In this document: positions 1-9,303 of the stretch, one piece after another
Position numbering within the stretch: the first letter of the stretch is position 1
How the letters are laid out: each line of letters begins with the position of its first letter
NCBI GenBank assembly: GCA_016713365.1
Contig: JADJPG010000006.1
Span: 1 to 64,000 of the forward strand
Direction of reading: 5' to 3'
DNA: 64,000 nt
From: Verrucomicrobiota bacterium
GTDB taxonomy: Bacteria > Verrucomicrobiota > Verrucomicrobiia > Limisphaerales > JADJPG01
Position numbers and translations under genes: made by a program
Notes under the pieces: generated by a model
Database searches by the model: none
What the model was told of the DNA's origin: nothing
What the model saw: the letters and a program-made list of their open reading frames with translations, nothing else

Positions 1-3000
1 CCTGCGGGCCGGCGCCGCCGAGCAATCCGGCGGGCATGAAGGATAACGCGCTCGGCTGGCGGCTCGCGATGTCCGCGTCGTTCAGGCGCAGGGTCGTGCC
101 CATGCCGGTGTGAATCATCACGCCATCGGCGGACTCGAACGCCACAATGCCCGAATACGCCTCGCCGTTCTGCAACTGAAACGTCGTCATCCGATACGCC
201 GGCGCCACGTCGCGACTCGGGAAGACAATCGCGTTGAACAAATCCTCCGGCGAAAACCGATGCGCCGCCCCGGCGAGGTCCGGGCCAACCAGCTTCGACC
301 CGCTGTGACACACCGCGCAGCCGCGCTCGGCAAAGATCTGTTCGCCACGCGTGGCGTTGCCGCGAGCCCAGGGCGTGTTCTTGTAGAGCTGCGCCCAGCG
401 CGCCGGTGAATCCTGATCCGCCGCATCGAGCTGCGCGGACACCGCGGGATACTTCACCGCGAACCAGTCGAACACGGGCCGGTAGGCCTTCGCCAAATCC
501 GCCGCCGGCTCCGGCACGGCGAACTTCTGTCCCGTCAACCGCGTCAGCAGCGCCAGCGCATTTGCGCGGGCGGACTGTTCCTTCGGCTCCTTCAACAAAC
601 CGCGCAACGCCCGCAGCGCCGCGAGGTGATGCTTGGTGTTCAGCGAATCCGCCGGCAATTGCAGCAGCGCCGTGAGCGACGCGCGCACCGTCTCGGGCCG
701 CACGGAGCCCAGGCCCGCGACGAAGGCTTCGCGGTCCGGCAACAGCGGCTTGCTCGACAGCTCGATGAGCAAGCGATCCCGCAGCGCGACTTGGTTCAAC
801 TGCCGCCGGAAGAGCGGATGAACCTCCCCGTCCGGCAGCACGGACAACAGGTCCACCAGCGGCTCCGTCCACACGCACGCCGCGTTCCGCTGGACTGCGG
901 TGAGGAAGAGTCGAGCCGCCGCCAGCCGTCGCTCCGCGCCGAGCAGATTCACCAGATGCAGGTGCGCCGGGCGCGCGAAGTCCGCGTGACGCAGCAACGC
1001 GTCCCCGAGCCGCGGATCGTTCTTCGACAGCGCGGCGACCAGTTCGCCGAGGCGTGTGTCCCAGGTCTGCTTGGTGCGCTGTTGTTGGCCAGACAACTTG
1101 CGGTCCAGCCCCAGCACTGCGCTGGCGACCGCCGCCGTGTGATTCGTCACCGCCACCGTCTTCAGCCGCGAGAACGCGATGAGGTAATGGAAATCCGTCG
1201 TCGCCGACGTGCCCGCGTGAATCTGCGACAGCAGCTTCGACGGCACCGTCGCGTCGGAGGATTCGATGACCGCCAGCAAGCGCGCCGCCTCGGCATCAAG
1301 CGTCGCGTTGCCTGACGGGATAATTCGTGCGATCGCAGTTTGCAGCCGGGTTTCCAACCCGCGCTCTGCTTCGAGCGAGAACGGCGTGGAGTAGCCCGTG
1401 TAGAGTTCCAGCGGCGGCTCCTTCAAATGGTAATCTCCCAGCGCCATCATGATCAGCCGCAGCGCGTCGATCCGTTGCTCTGGAACTCCCGATTGGGTGA
1501 GCACGCCCAGCGCCGCATCCGCCGCTGGCTTGTCCACCTGCGAGGAATTGCCGCGCCAGACATGAACCATCGAAAGCGTCAGGCGCGCCTGCGGTGACAC
1601 GGTCGCGTGCTGCGCCCAGAGTCCGTTCCACGCCGGGTCCGGCAGCTGCATCGCCAGCAACGCCACGGCCTGACGGACGCGTTTGTCCGGATGCGCCACG
1701 TTCGCCGCGAGCGCCTGCTGCACGGTCGCGAGCGGAAGCTTGCTGAACTGTTGCCGCAACGACTCCAGCGCGTGCGCGCGCACTTGTGCCGAGGCGTCGC
1801 GTGTGAGCCCGAGCAGGAGCGCGCCGGAATCGTCCAACGGCCGAACGCCCAGTGACCACGCCGTCCGCGCGCGCACGAGCGGAACGTTCGCCGCAGCACA
1901 GACCGACGCGACGCGTTGGCTCAAGCCATCGTGAAGCTCCGTGAGAATCTCGATGCTACGCACGCGATCCCGAATCGCCGCGCGACCTTCCATCGCGGCC
2001 ACTTCGAACGGCTCCGGGCCCAGCTTCTCCGCGAGCGGTTGCCAGATCGCGCGCGACCAGGCTTCGAGCGGTTGCGGAGCATCGAGCACCACGCGGAGTT
2101 CCGTGAAGGAACGCTGGCGCCATGTCATGGCGAGCGTGCGACGCGCGGGGTCGCCGACGTATTGCACGCGATACACTGCGCCGCGCGTGCGGCGTCCACC
2201 GGAACTGATGTAGAGCGAGCCATCCGGACCGACCGCCGCATCGGTCGGCGCAAAGCCCGCCGTGCCGAAGGATTCGAGGAAGACGTCCGGCACCGTCGCG
2301 GAGTTCGCTCCATTCGCGAGCTTCTCCAGCGGCAGGAAATGAACGCGGCCGAAGGTCCAGTCCAGCGCGAAGAGTCCGCCGTAGTAGTAATCCGGGAACT
2401 GGCTGTGGTCGTAGCACGCCACGCCCGTCGGTGAGCCGCGACCCATGTCTGCGAGGATATCCACCGTGTCCGCGAAGTAGTCGCGACGCGCCCAACTGCG
2501 CAGGTAACCATCGAGCCGCCAGCCGTGATGTCCGCCCGGCGCGACTTGGTAGATGCGCGTGGGCGTGTACCAAGGCAGGAAGAAATCGCGCTCACAATCG
2601 CTGTCGTAGGTGAAGATGTCGCCGTAAGGATTGAAGTCGAAGTCGTAGGGATTGCGGAAACCGTGAGCGACCACTTCGGTCGGGCGCCCGTCGCGTCCCA
2701 ACCGCAACAACGCGCCGCCCTCGATGGACTTCGCCGCAACGGTGAACGCATTCACCTGACCGAGGTCGAACTTGCTGTCGTTCCCACCGATGACATACCA
2801 CGCGCCGTCCGGCCCCTTGCGCACCGCGTGACCACCATGCTCGCCGTGCGCGAGCGAGAGCAATCGTTCCGGTGCGCCGTCCGCACGACCGTCGCCGTCA
2901 GTGTCGCGATAGCGCCAGAGCGCGCCGTTGCCGACCACCATCAGGTCATCGCCATCAAAGCAGAGCCCCATCGCTCCGGTGGACAGCGAAGTGAAATCCT

Positions 3001-3289
3001 CCCGCGCATCAGCGACACCGTCGTCATTTCGATCGAACAAGGTGCGGATGTAACCGGGCCCAGACACCACCACGTTGCCCTCCGGATCCAACGTCAGCGC
3101 CGAGATGTCGCTGGCAAGGTTGTCATCTGCGAACAGCGTCACGCGGAAACCGCTCGCCACCCGCAGGCCGAATTCCGGGACGTCGACCATTGAGGCGTTC
3201 GCCAGCAGCGCTGGCGTGAGCACGGCGATCGAAAACGCGAAAGGGAAAAGCCGAGAGGTCCAAAGCGGCAAGAGTTCTGGGCAAGGCAT
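1..3289 (-). CDS. PVC-type dehydrogenase/HEAT/cytochrome c domain protein, 3' end outside window
   Basis: The frame is open from an ATG at 3289 to the window edge (1096 codons, no stop when checked line by line), so the C-terminus is missing. Residues 1-30 form a signal peptide with a hydrophobic core. Residues about 35-420 match the beta-propeller, glucose-dehydrogenase-like domain of PVC membrane-bound dehydrogenases, with repeated D-x-D-G-D/A calcium-type loops (DRNDDGVADA, DTDGDGRADG). Residues about 450-900 are helical and HEAT-like. A c-type heme site CAVCH lies at residues 991-995 (305-319), followed by a KLVGPDL segment and an LSFMPAGLL motif typical of the family's terminal heme domain. 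Family members are exported and presumed to act in periplasmic oxidation of sugars or alcohols; substrate unknown. It is upstream on the same strand as nothing in view; the paralogue at 3386-8046 lies behind its start. Confidence 0.85.
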   Translation of the reverse strand, partial: MPCPELLPLWTSRLFPFAFSIAVLTPALLANASMVDVPEFGLRVASGFRVTLFADDNLASDISALTLDPEGNVVVSGPGYIRTLFDRNDDGVADAREDFTSLSTGAMGLCFDGDDLMVVGNGALWRYRDTDGDGRADGAPERLLSLAHGEHGGHAVRKGPDGAWYVIGGNDSKFDLGQVNAFTVAAKSIEGGALLRLGRDGRPTEVVAHGFRNPYDFDFNPYGDIFTYDSDCERDFFLPWYTPTRIYQVAPGGHHGWRLDGYLRSWARRDYFADTVDILADMGRGSPTGVACYDHSQFPDYYYGGLFALDWTFGRVHFLPLEKLANGANSATVPDVFLESFGTAGFAPTDAAVGPDGSLYISSGGRRTRGAVYRVQYVGDPARRTLAMTWRQRSFTELRVVLDAPQPLEAWSRAIWQPLAEKLGPEPFEVAAMEGRAAIRDRVRSIEILTELHDGLSQRVASVCAAANVPLVRARTAWSLGVRPLDDSGALLLGLTRDASAQVRAHALESLRQQFSKLPLATVQQALAANVAHPDKRVRQAVALLAMQLPDPAWNGLWAQHATVSPQARLTLSMVHVWRGNSSQVDKPAADAALGVLTQSGVPEQRIDALRLIMMALGDYHLKEPPLELYTGYSTPFSLEAERGLETRLQTAIARIIPSGNATLDAEAARLLAVIESSDATVPSKLLSQIHAGTSATTDFHYLIAFSRLKTVAVTNHTAAVASAVLGLDRKLSGQQQRTKQTWDTRLGELVAALSKNDPRLGDALLRHADFARPAHLHLVNLLGAERRLAAARLFLTAVQRNAACVWTEPLVDLLSVLPDGEVHPLFRRQLNQVALRDRLLIELSSKPLLPDREAFVAGLGSVRPETVRASLTALLQLPADSLNTKHHLAALRALRGLLKEPKEQSARANALALLTRLTGQKFAVPEPAADLAKAYRPVFDWFAVKYPAVSAQLDAADQDSPARWAQLYKNTPWARGNATRGEQIFAERGCAVCHSGSKLVGPDLAGAAHRFSPEDLFNAIVFPSRDVAPAYRMTTFQLQNGEAYSGIVAFESADGVMIHTGMGTTLRLNDADIASRQPSALSFMPAGLLGGAGPQ

Positions 3290-3346
3290 AACGTTCTGCC
3301 CGGAACCTAGCAGCGAGTAGGTGAGATGGGAATTTGGAAAACCAGC

Positions 3347-3379
3347 CGAGTGCCGCCGACCTCGAGCCGACGGCACTCG
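3347..3379 (-). terminator. Hairpin downstream of the 3386-8046 gene
   Basis: A perfect 9-bp inverted repeat (CGAGTGCCG at 3347-3355, CGGCACTCG at 3371-3379) with a 15-base loop lies just past the stop of the gene ending at 3386 and before the ATG at 3289. On the minus strand it is followed by GGCTGGTTTTCC, a weak T-rich tract. Position and symmetry suggest a transcription terminator. Confidence 0.45.
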
Positions 3380-3385
3380 CGTGAA

Positions 3386-6300
3386 TCAATTGTTCAAGAA
3401 CGAGCCTTCGCTCGCTTCCACGCGGAAGCCGGCGGGGAGGTTCTTCGGGTCGACGCGCAGTGTGATGGTGTGGGTGCCGGCGGCGAGTTCCATGTGACCT
3501 TGCCCGCGCGCGCGACTTGCAGCTGCGTGGCGGCGTAGAATGCGGTGACAGTCGCGCGATTGTAGCCGCCGTGCGGGAAGAGTTCCTTCAACCGCTCGCC
3601 GGGGAAGGTGCCGTCCACGTTCGCGAAGATGTAGCCCCACGGATTCTTCGTCACGTCGGCGCTGACGAGCTTGTCCTCGCCCACCTGTTCGTCGGTGTGC
3701 TGGGCGAAGCGCGCGCGCCAGGTGCGGGCGATGGAGCTCTTCGTGGCGTCGAACGGACCTGGCTTGCCGAGTTCGCTGAGGAAGCGGAAGAGGTCAATGC
3801 GATCCTGTGCATTCAACGCATCGAGCAATCCCGCGGGCATGAGCGAGAGCGTGCCGATGCGGCGGTTGGCGATGTTGTTCTTCGCAATGCTGATTTCTTT
3901 TCCGATCGCATCCCGGAGCACCACCTGTTCGTTACTCTCGCGCACGAGCACGCCGGAGTATTCCTCGCCGTCCTTCGTCTCGACCATCACCGCGTGGTAA
4001 CCTTCCTTGATCTTCTTGTTCGGAAACCAGACGGACTCGATCAAGTAATCCACCGGCGCACTCGCGCCGATGCTCGTCATGTCTGGGCCAACCTTGCCGC
4101 CGGAACCGCCGATGGCATGACACGCGACGCAGGAGAGTTCCTTCATTCGATAAATCACCTCGCCACGTCGGGGGTCGCCCTTTGCCGCCACGTCGTTCAC
4201 GAGTTGCTTCAGCTCGGCGGCGGTCAGCGAAACTTCGCCTTCGTCGAGTCCGCTGCCTCGTGTGATGGCGAGGATCAAGTCAGGCTCGTTGCGTCCACCT
4301 TCGCGAGCCGCGCGGAGACCGGCCTTGCCGACGGGCTGCGGAATGCCGGACTTGGGCAACGCCTTCGCCAGCGCGGGCGCGGCGCCTTTGATGTTCAGGA
4401 GCGAACGCCAAAGCGTGAGAGCGTCGGCTTCGGTCGTAGACTCAGTGAGCAGCTCGATGGCGGCGGGCAACGCCTTGTCGAGCTTGAGCCCGGCGAGCGC
4501 GAGGACGGCCGTGCGGCGGATGTTCGCGTCCGTTCCTTTCGCGGTGAGCGGCGTGAGACTGTCGATGGCGCCCTGGCCGCCGATGTCGCGGAGCGAGGCG
4601 AACGCCGCGTCGCGCAGGGCGGACGGCGCGTTCGCGCTGCCAGCGAGCTTGCCGAGTTCCGGGAAATACTTTCCGAGATTCTTCCATGCGCCGGCGAGAC
4701 GAACGGCTTCGAGGCGGACGGATTCATTCGCGTGGGCGAAGAGTGAGCCGACTTCGACTGTGCTGCCGCTAGGCTTCGTGTTGCGCAGGCGACCGGCCTG
4801 ATTCAACGCCGCGAGCGCTCGCGCCGTGGCAGCGTCGTCGAAACCATTGGCGAGCACTTGATCGAACAAGCGCCGCATTTCCTTCGCCGTGCCGGCCTGG
4901 CCGATGAGATCGATCCACGGACCAGAGCCGTCCTTCGGCAATGGCTTATCGCCGATGAGCTGGCCGAGCACGGCGCTGGCCTGGGCGGGCTCGATGGCTT
5001 TCAAGCCATACTCCAGTTGCTTCTCGCGGCCCTCGAACTTCCACGCGCCGGACTTCAGCGCGGCGAGCCAAGGCTCTGCGAGATCGTTCACGGTGAGCCA
5101 GAGCGCATACTCGAGCTTCTCGTCGAGCGGCTTGTTCATTGCACTGAGCGCGAGTTCGGCCGCTTGAGCGGTCGGAATGCGGGCGAGCGCTCGCACGGCT
5201 TCGAGCCGGACGCGCGGATGATCATCGGCGACGCTTTTCGCGAGCAAATCGAGCGACTTCGCGGCGGAAATCTCGGCGCGAGCAAGCGGCAGCGGCGCGG
5301 TCGGCCAGCCCTGCCACGGCGCGTTCGCCGGAGAACGTTGCTGCCAGAAGGCGAGCACGCGGACCGCGGCGGCGCGGACCTTGCCGTCCTTCGCGTTGAG
5401 CAATTGTTCGAGGAGCTTCGGCTCGACGACATCAACGGCCTGGTGCAGCCAGAGCGCTTCGATCTGGTTCTGTTCGGAAGCTTGCGTCGCGCCCCAAGTC
5501 TTCACCTCGGGAAGAATCGTCGCGCCGCGTTCCTTGAGCAGGCGACGGCTTTGTTCCTTCGTGAACAGATCGGGCGACGTGAGGTTCGCCAGCAGAGCGG
5601 TCGTGGAGGCGCCGTCGAGTTTCGGCTTGGGCGCGAGCTTGCGGCCCTTGTGCGTGATGCGCCAGATGCGGCCGTGCTCGTGGTCGCGACGTGGGTCGCG
5701 GAAATCGACTTCGCCGTGCTGAATGATCGGATTCGACCAGTCGGCGACGTAGATCGCGCCGTCGGGACCGACCTTCACATCGATGGGCCGGAACGCGACG
5801 TCCTTGGTGCGGACGAGGTCTGGCATCTCGCGCGTGACGTAGGACGAATCCTTGTCGTCGATGGCGAAGCGCACAACGCGATGCGCGCGGAAGTCGCACG
5901 TCACCGCGTTGCCCTGCCAGTCGTCCGGGAAGTGCGAGCTGCGGATGTATTCGAGGCTCGCGAACTTAGGATACGACGCCGGGCTCACGCTCTTCAAGAT
6001 GCGGCGCGCGGTAGCGTAGGTGAAATACATTCCCTGCGGCACGACATGCCAGAGCCCGCCCTGTCCGACTTCACCGGAGCTCGCGCCGTCCGTCATGAAG
6101 CTCTGGCCGAAGTCATCGAAGATGTGGCCCCAGGAATTCACGATGCCTTTCATGTGAATGCCCGCTTCGAGCGTGGGCACGCGGAGATTGATGATGCCGC
6201 CGCTGTTCAGGCGCGTGACACCGTGCGGCGTTTCCATGTGCGTGTGGATGTAGATGGACTGGTTCATGTACATCTGCCCGTCCATGCCCCAGCGCAACGT

Positions 6301-8046
6301 GTGCAGGATGTGATGCGTGTCCTCCGTGCCGAATGCGCTGAGCACCACGCGGCGTTGATCCGCCACGCCGTCGCCGTTCGTGTCCTTCATGTGCAACAGC
6401 TCCGTGCTCGCACCGATATACGCGCCGCCGTCGCCGGGAAGAATACCCGTGGGAATGAGGAGTCCGTCAGCGAAAATCGTCGACTTCTCCGCCTTTCCGT
6501 CGCCATCGACGTCTTCGAGAATGATGATTTTGTCCGTCTGTTCCTGGCCGGGCTTGATCTGCGGATACACTTCGCTGCTCGCGACCCAGAGACGGCCGCG
6601 CTCGTCGAAGTTCATGTGAATCGGCTTCGCGAGCAGCGGATTCTCGGCGTAGAGCGAGATTTCGAGATTCGGATCCACCTCCCACTGGGGATGTGGCATG
6701 GGCGTAAGGTCCATCGTGCGCGCGGGCTGCTTCACCTTTACGAGCGACGCGGGCGGACGAACGTCGCCGGTGTTTTTTACCAGCTCGATCTTGTGAGCCT
6801 TCGGCGCGCGGAGCGTGGCGATCTTCTTTTCCTGTTCCTCGATAAGCGGATCGAACTGCGGAATCTCCTTCGCGTTCTGGCCCTGCTCGTGTTTGCGGAA
6901 GAGGAAAAGGTAGGTGTTGTTCTGCGGACGCCAGCGATGGAAGAAGAGTTCGTTCTTCTTCAGAATGGTCTGGCGGAGTTCCTCTACTTGCGCGAGCTGC
7001 GGTCCGGCCGTGAAGATCAGGCCGTTCGCCATGTTGCTGCCGTTCGCGTTCATCACATACTGACTGTCCATCAGCACGTCGTAGTTCGCTTCCTTCAGTC
7101 CCATGATCTGGAGACGACTGGCCTGGTAGGCGAGAACTGGCGGCAATTCGCCCTCGATCCAAGGCGGGAGTTCGAGGTAATCCGTCTTGAACGTGAGGCT
7201 CAGGCTCTCGGTCGTCATCTGAATGTCGGTCGCATCACCGCCGTTGCTGCCCTGACGGATCTTTCCGCCGGGCGTGATCGAGTAGCGCCACATGCGGCGT
7301 TTCCAACCGAGATCCGCGGCCATCACATTCGCCGCAACGCGATAGCCATAGCCGTTCAGGTGAATGCCATTGTCCGTGACAGACAGAGGAGTCTGTTTGA
7401 CGTTGGCCGCCTGTTTGACCGACGCAGTGATGCCGTCGAACAAATTCACGAAATGGGTTCCACGCTGCGCGGCGAGATCCTTCAACGCTTTCGTGTAGGC
7501 CGCGAGCTGCGCATTGTGTTTCGTTGGATCCGGCAGCGGCGCAGCCAACGTCTCGTGCGGCACCGGACTGAAGATCACCCAGCGTAGCGGCGTGGTGCCG
7601 GCGTTTTGCTGAATCGAGTCCATCAGCTTCGTCAGGTCAGCAATGAACGCCGGCAGTCCAGCCTCGCCGGCAAAAGAGTTCGCCATGCCGTAGCCTAGGA
7701 AGATGACCGTGGGCTTGAGCTGCGCGATCGAGTTGGTCAACTGCTTGAACCATTCGCTGGAGGGCTTGCTGTGGTCGAACCCGACGCGCGATTGCCCCTG
7801 CGGCGAGTCAGCGCTCCAGCCAAGGTTGCGGAAGGTGACGTGGCGATCCGGGAACTGCGTCGTGGCCAGCGATTCGAGGATTCCATATTCGCGCTCACGC
7901 TCAATGAATGTGTCGCCCACCATGACTACGCGATCGCCGTCGCGGAGTTCGAAGAAGTTCGTGTTCTGAGCCGACGCGACGCGCAGAAGCGCCGGAGCGA
8001 GAACACCCGCGATCAGGAAAAGAAGGACAGTGCGAAGAAAGTTCAT
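3386..8046 (-). CDS. SGNH hydrolase fused to PVC-type dehydrogenase, HEAT repeats and cytochrome c (C-terminal frameshift)
   Basis: About 1553 residues. I prefer the ATG at 8046 over the one at 8082 because it directly begins a signal peptide (MNFLRTVLLFLIAG). Residues about 25-270 are SGNH/GDSL-like, with GDT in place of GDS in block I (VVMVGDTF). Residues about 480-830 form the PVC dehydrogenase propeller with calcium-type loops such as DVDGDGKAEK. HEAT-like helices follow (about 850-1250). The heme site CVACH is at residues 1306-1310 (4117-4131), then KVGPDM and LSLMPAGLL. Near 3494 the frame slips: VARAGKVT continues in another frame as ELAAGTHTITLRVDPKNL and ends at 3386; the uncorrected frame ends in unrelated sequence at 3394. 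Adding one base restores the expected C-terminus. Such fusions are characteristic of Verrucomicrobia and Planctomycetes and are thought to act on carbohydrate substrates in the periplasm. Confidence 0.85.
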
Positions 8047-8149
8047 GGCGAAGCCAGAGGTCGATTGCGGTCGGTGGTTCATGCGAATGAAATAGTCCCA
8101 AGTCGGACGACTCAGGCAAGCGGTTATTCGGAATTACAACACTCGGGAA

Positions 8150-9099
8150 TCACACCGCGGGTTGCCAGCGCAGCAACGCATCCTCGAACGCATCACCCAC
8201 CGGCGCATCGTGACACCCGCAAGCAGCTTGGTCGTATCGAGAATGCAGTTCGAACGCGGGGCCTTCACGCCGGTGGTGTAGAACTGATTGTCGTCCGCAA
8301 AAAACTCGAACGGGCGCGCAGGTTTCAGGATGCGCTCAATCTTCTCCACGATCTGACGAGTCGAAATGCCGCCCGGGTTGGTGACATTGTAGATGCCGAA
8401 CGGCGCGCGACGTTCCCAGAGATCGAGACAGGCCTGAACGAAATCACCCCGATGCGAGAACGAGTTCACGTTTTCGTACACCTTCGGATACTTCTGAAGC
8501 TTAGTCAGCGCGTTGCGCGGACTGTCGAACTCATCAAACGGAATGCGCAGCCGCCAGATGTAGTTCTGTCCGACTCCGAAGATTGCTTCCTCCGCGAGGA
8601 CCTTGGTGCCGTTATGAAAACTGCACGGCGGATAGCGGAAGGAAAAATTCGGCACCTCATCCTCGGTGTAACCACGAAACCGCTCTGGGCTGCGCAAGAA
8701 CAATTCGCGCACTTCCGGCTTGTTCAGCTCTGGCTCCAGTAGCCAGGTCCCGGCGTCATCGCAAATCTTCGCGCCGTTGTAGATGCAACCCGTCGAGACA
8801 TGACCCCAAGGCACGCCTGCTTCCAAGCATGCGTGCGCGATCGTCACCGGCAACACAACATTCCCCAGCAACGTGTCGGCTTTCGCATTCTCGCACGCAT
8901 CGACATTGGGCTTCCCGATGTAACCGGCGGCGTTGATGACGAACGCCGGCTTACGTTCCCGAAGAAACTTCAGCAGCACATCAAAGCGGCTGTAGTCAAC
9001 GTCAGCGCGCGCGAGCGGCGTGAAGCCGAGCTTCCTTCGCTTCAGCTCCGCCGCAAACGCCTGCCCGATGTAGCCGCTGGCTCCGAGAAGAAGAATCAT
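8150..9099 (-). CDS. dTDP-4-dehydrorhamnose reductase-like NAD(P)-dependent SDR (C-terminal frameshift)
   Basis: An extended SDR of about 316 residues. The start at 9099 puts the nucleotide-binding GASGYIG motif at the N-terminus; the longer upstream frame adds 21 unsupported residues. The sequence has INAAGYIGKPNVDACE, STGCIYNG and the downstream YPPCSFHNGTKVLAEE segment, as in RfbD/WcaG-type reductases of nucleotide sugars. At about 8201 one C appears to be missing: MRRWVMRS in the raw frame becomes MRPVGDAFEDALLRWQPAV and stops at 8150 when one base is added. Without correction the frame runs to 8134. It lies alone, divergent from the beta-solenoid gene at 9304, but probably supplies a sugar nucleotide to the polysaccharide locus. 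Confidence 0.75.
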
Positions 9100-9303
9100 G
9101 TCGCGAGACTGCCAGAGCGCCTGGCTTTCGCAGAGTCTTTTGTCACGCCGGCGGCCAGCCACGTCGCCAGAAAACCCAGCTCGGCCACTTGCAAATTGTG
9201 TCCACCAGATTTAGGGATTCGCGCCATTTTGTGGCCAGCGCTCGAGTAATGCGGACAGACGCCGCCTCGACACGTTGTATCCACAATTCAGTTCAAATAG
9301 ATT

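Noticed and set aside
4858..7587. 909-codon plus-strand open frame
   Set aside because: Fully antisense to the SGNH/PVC dehydrogenase gene; Arg/Glu/His-rich shadow caused by high GC content.
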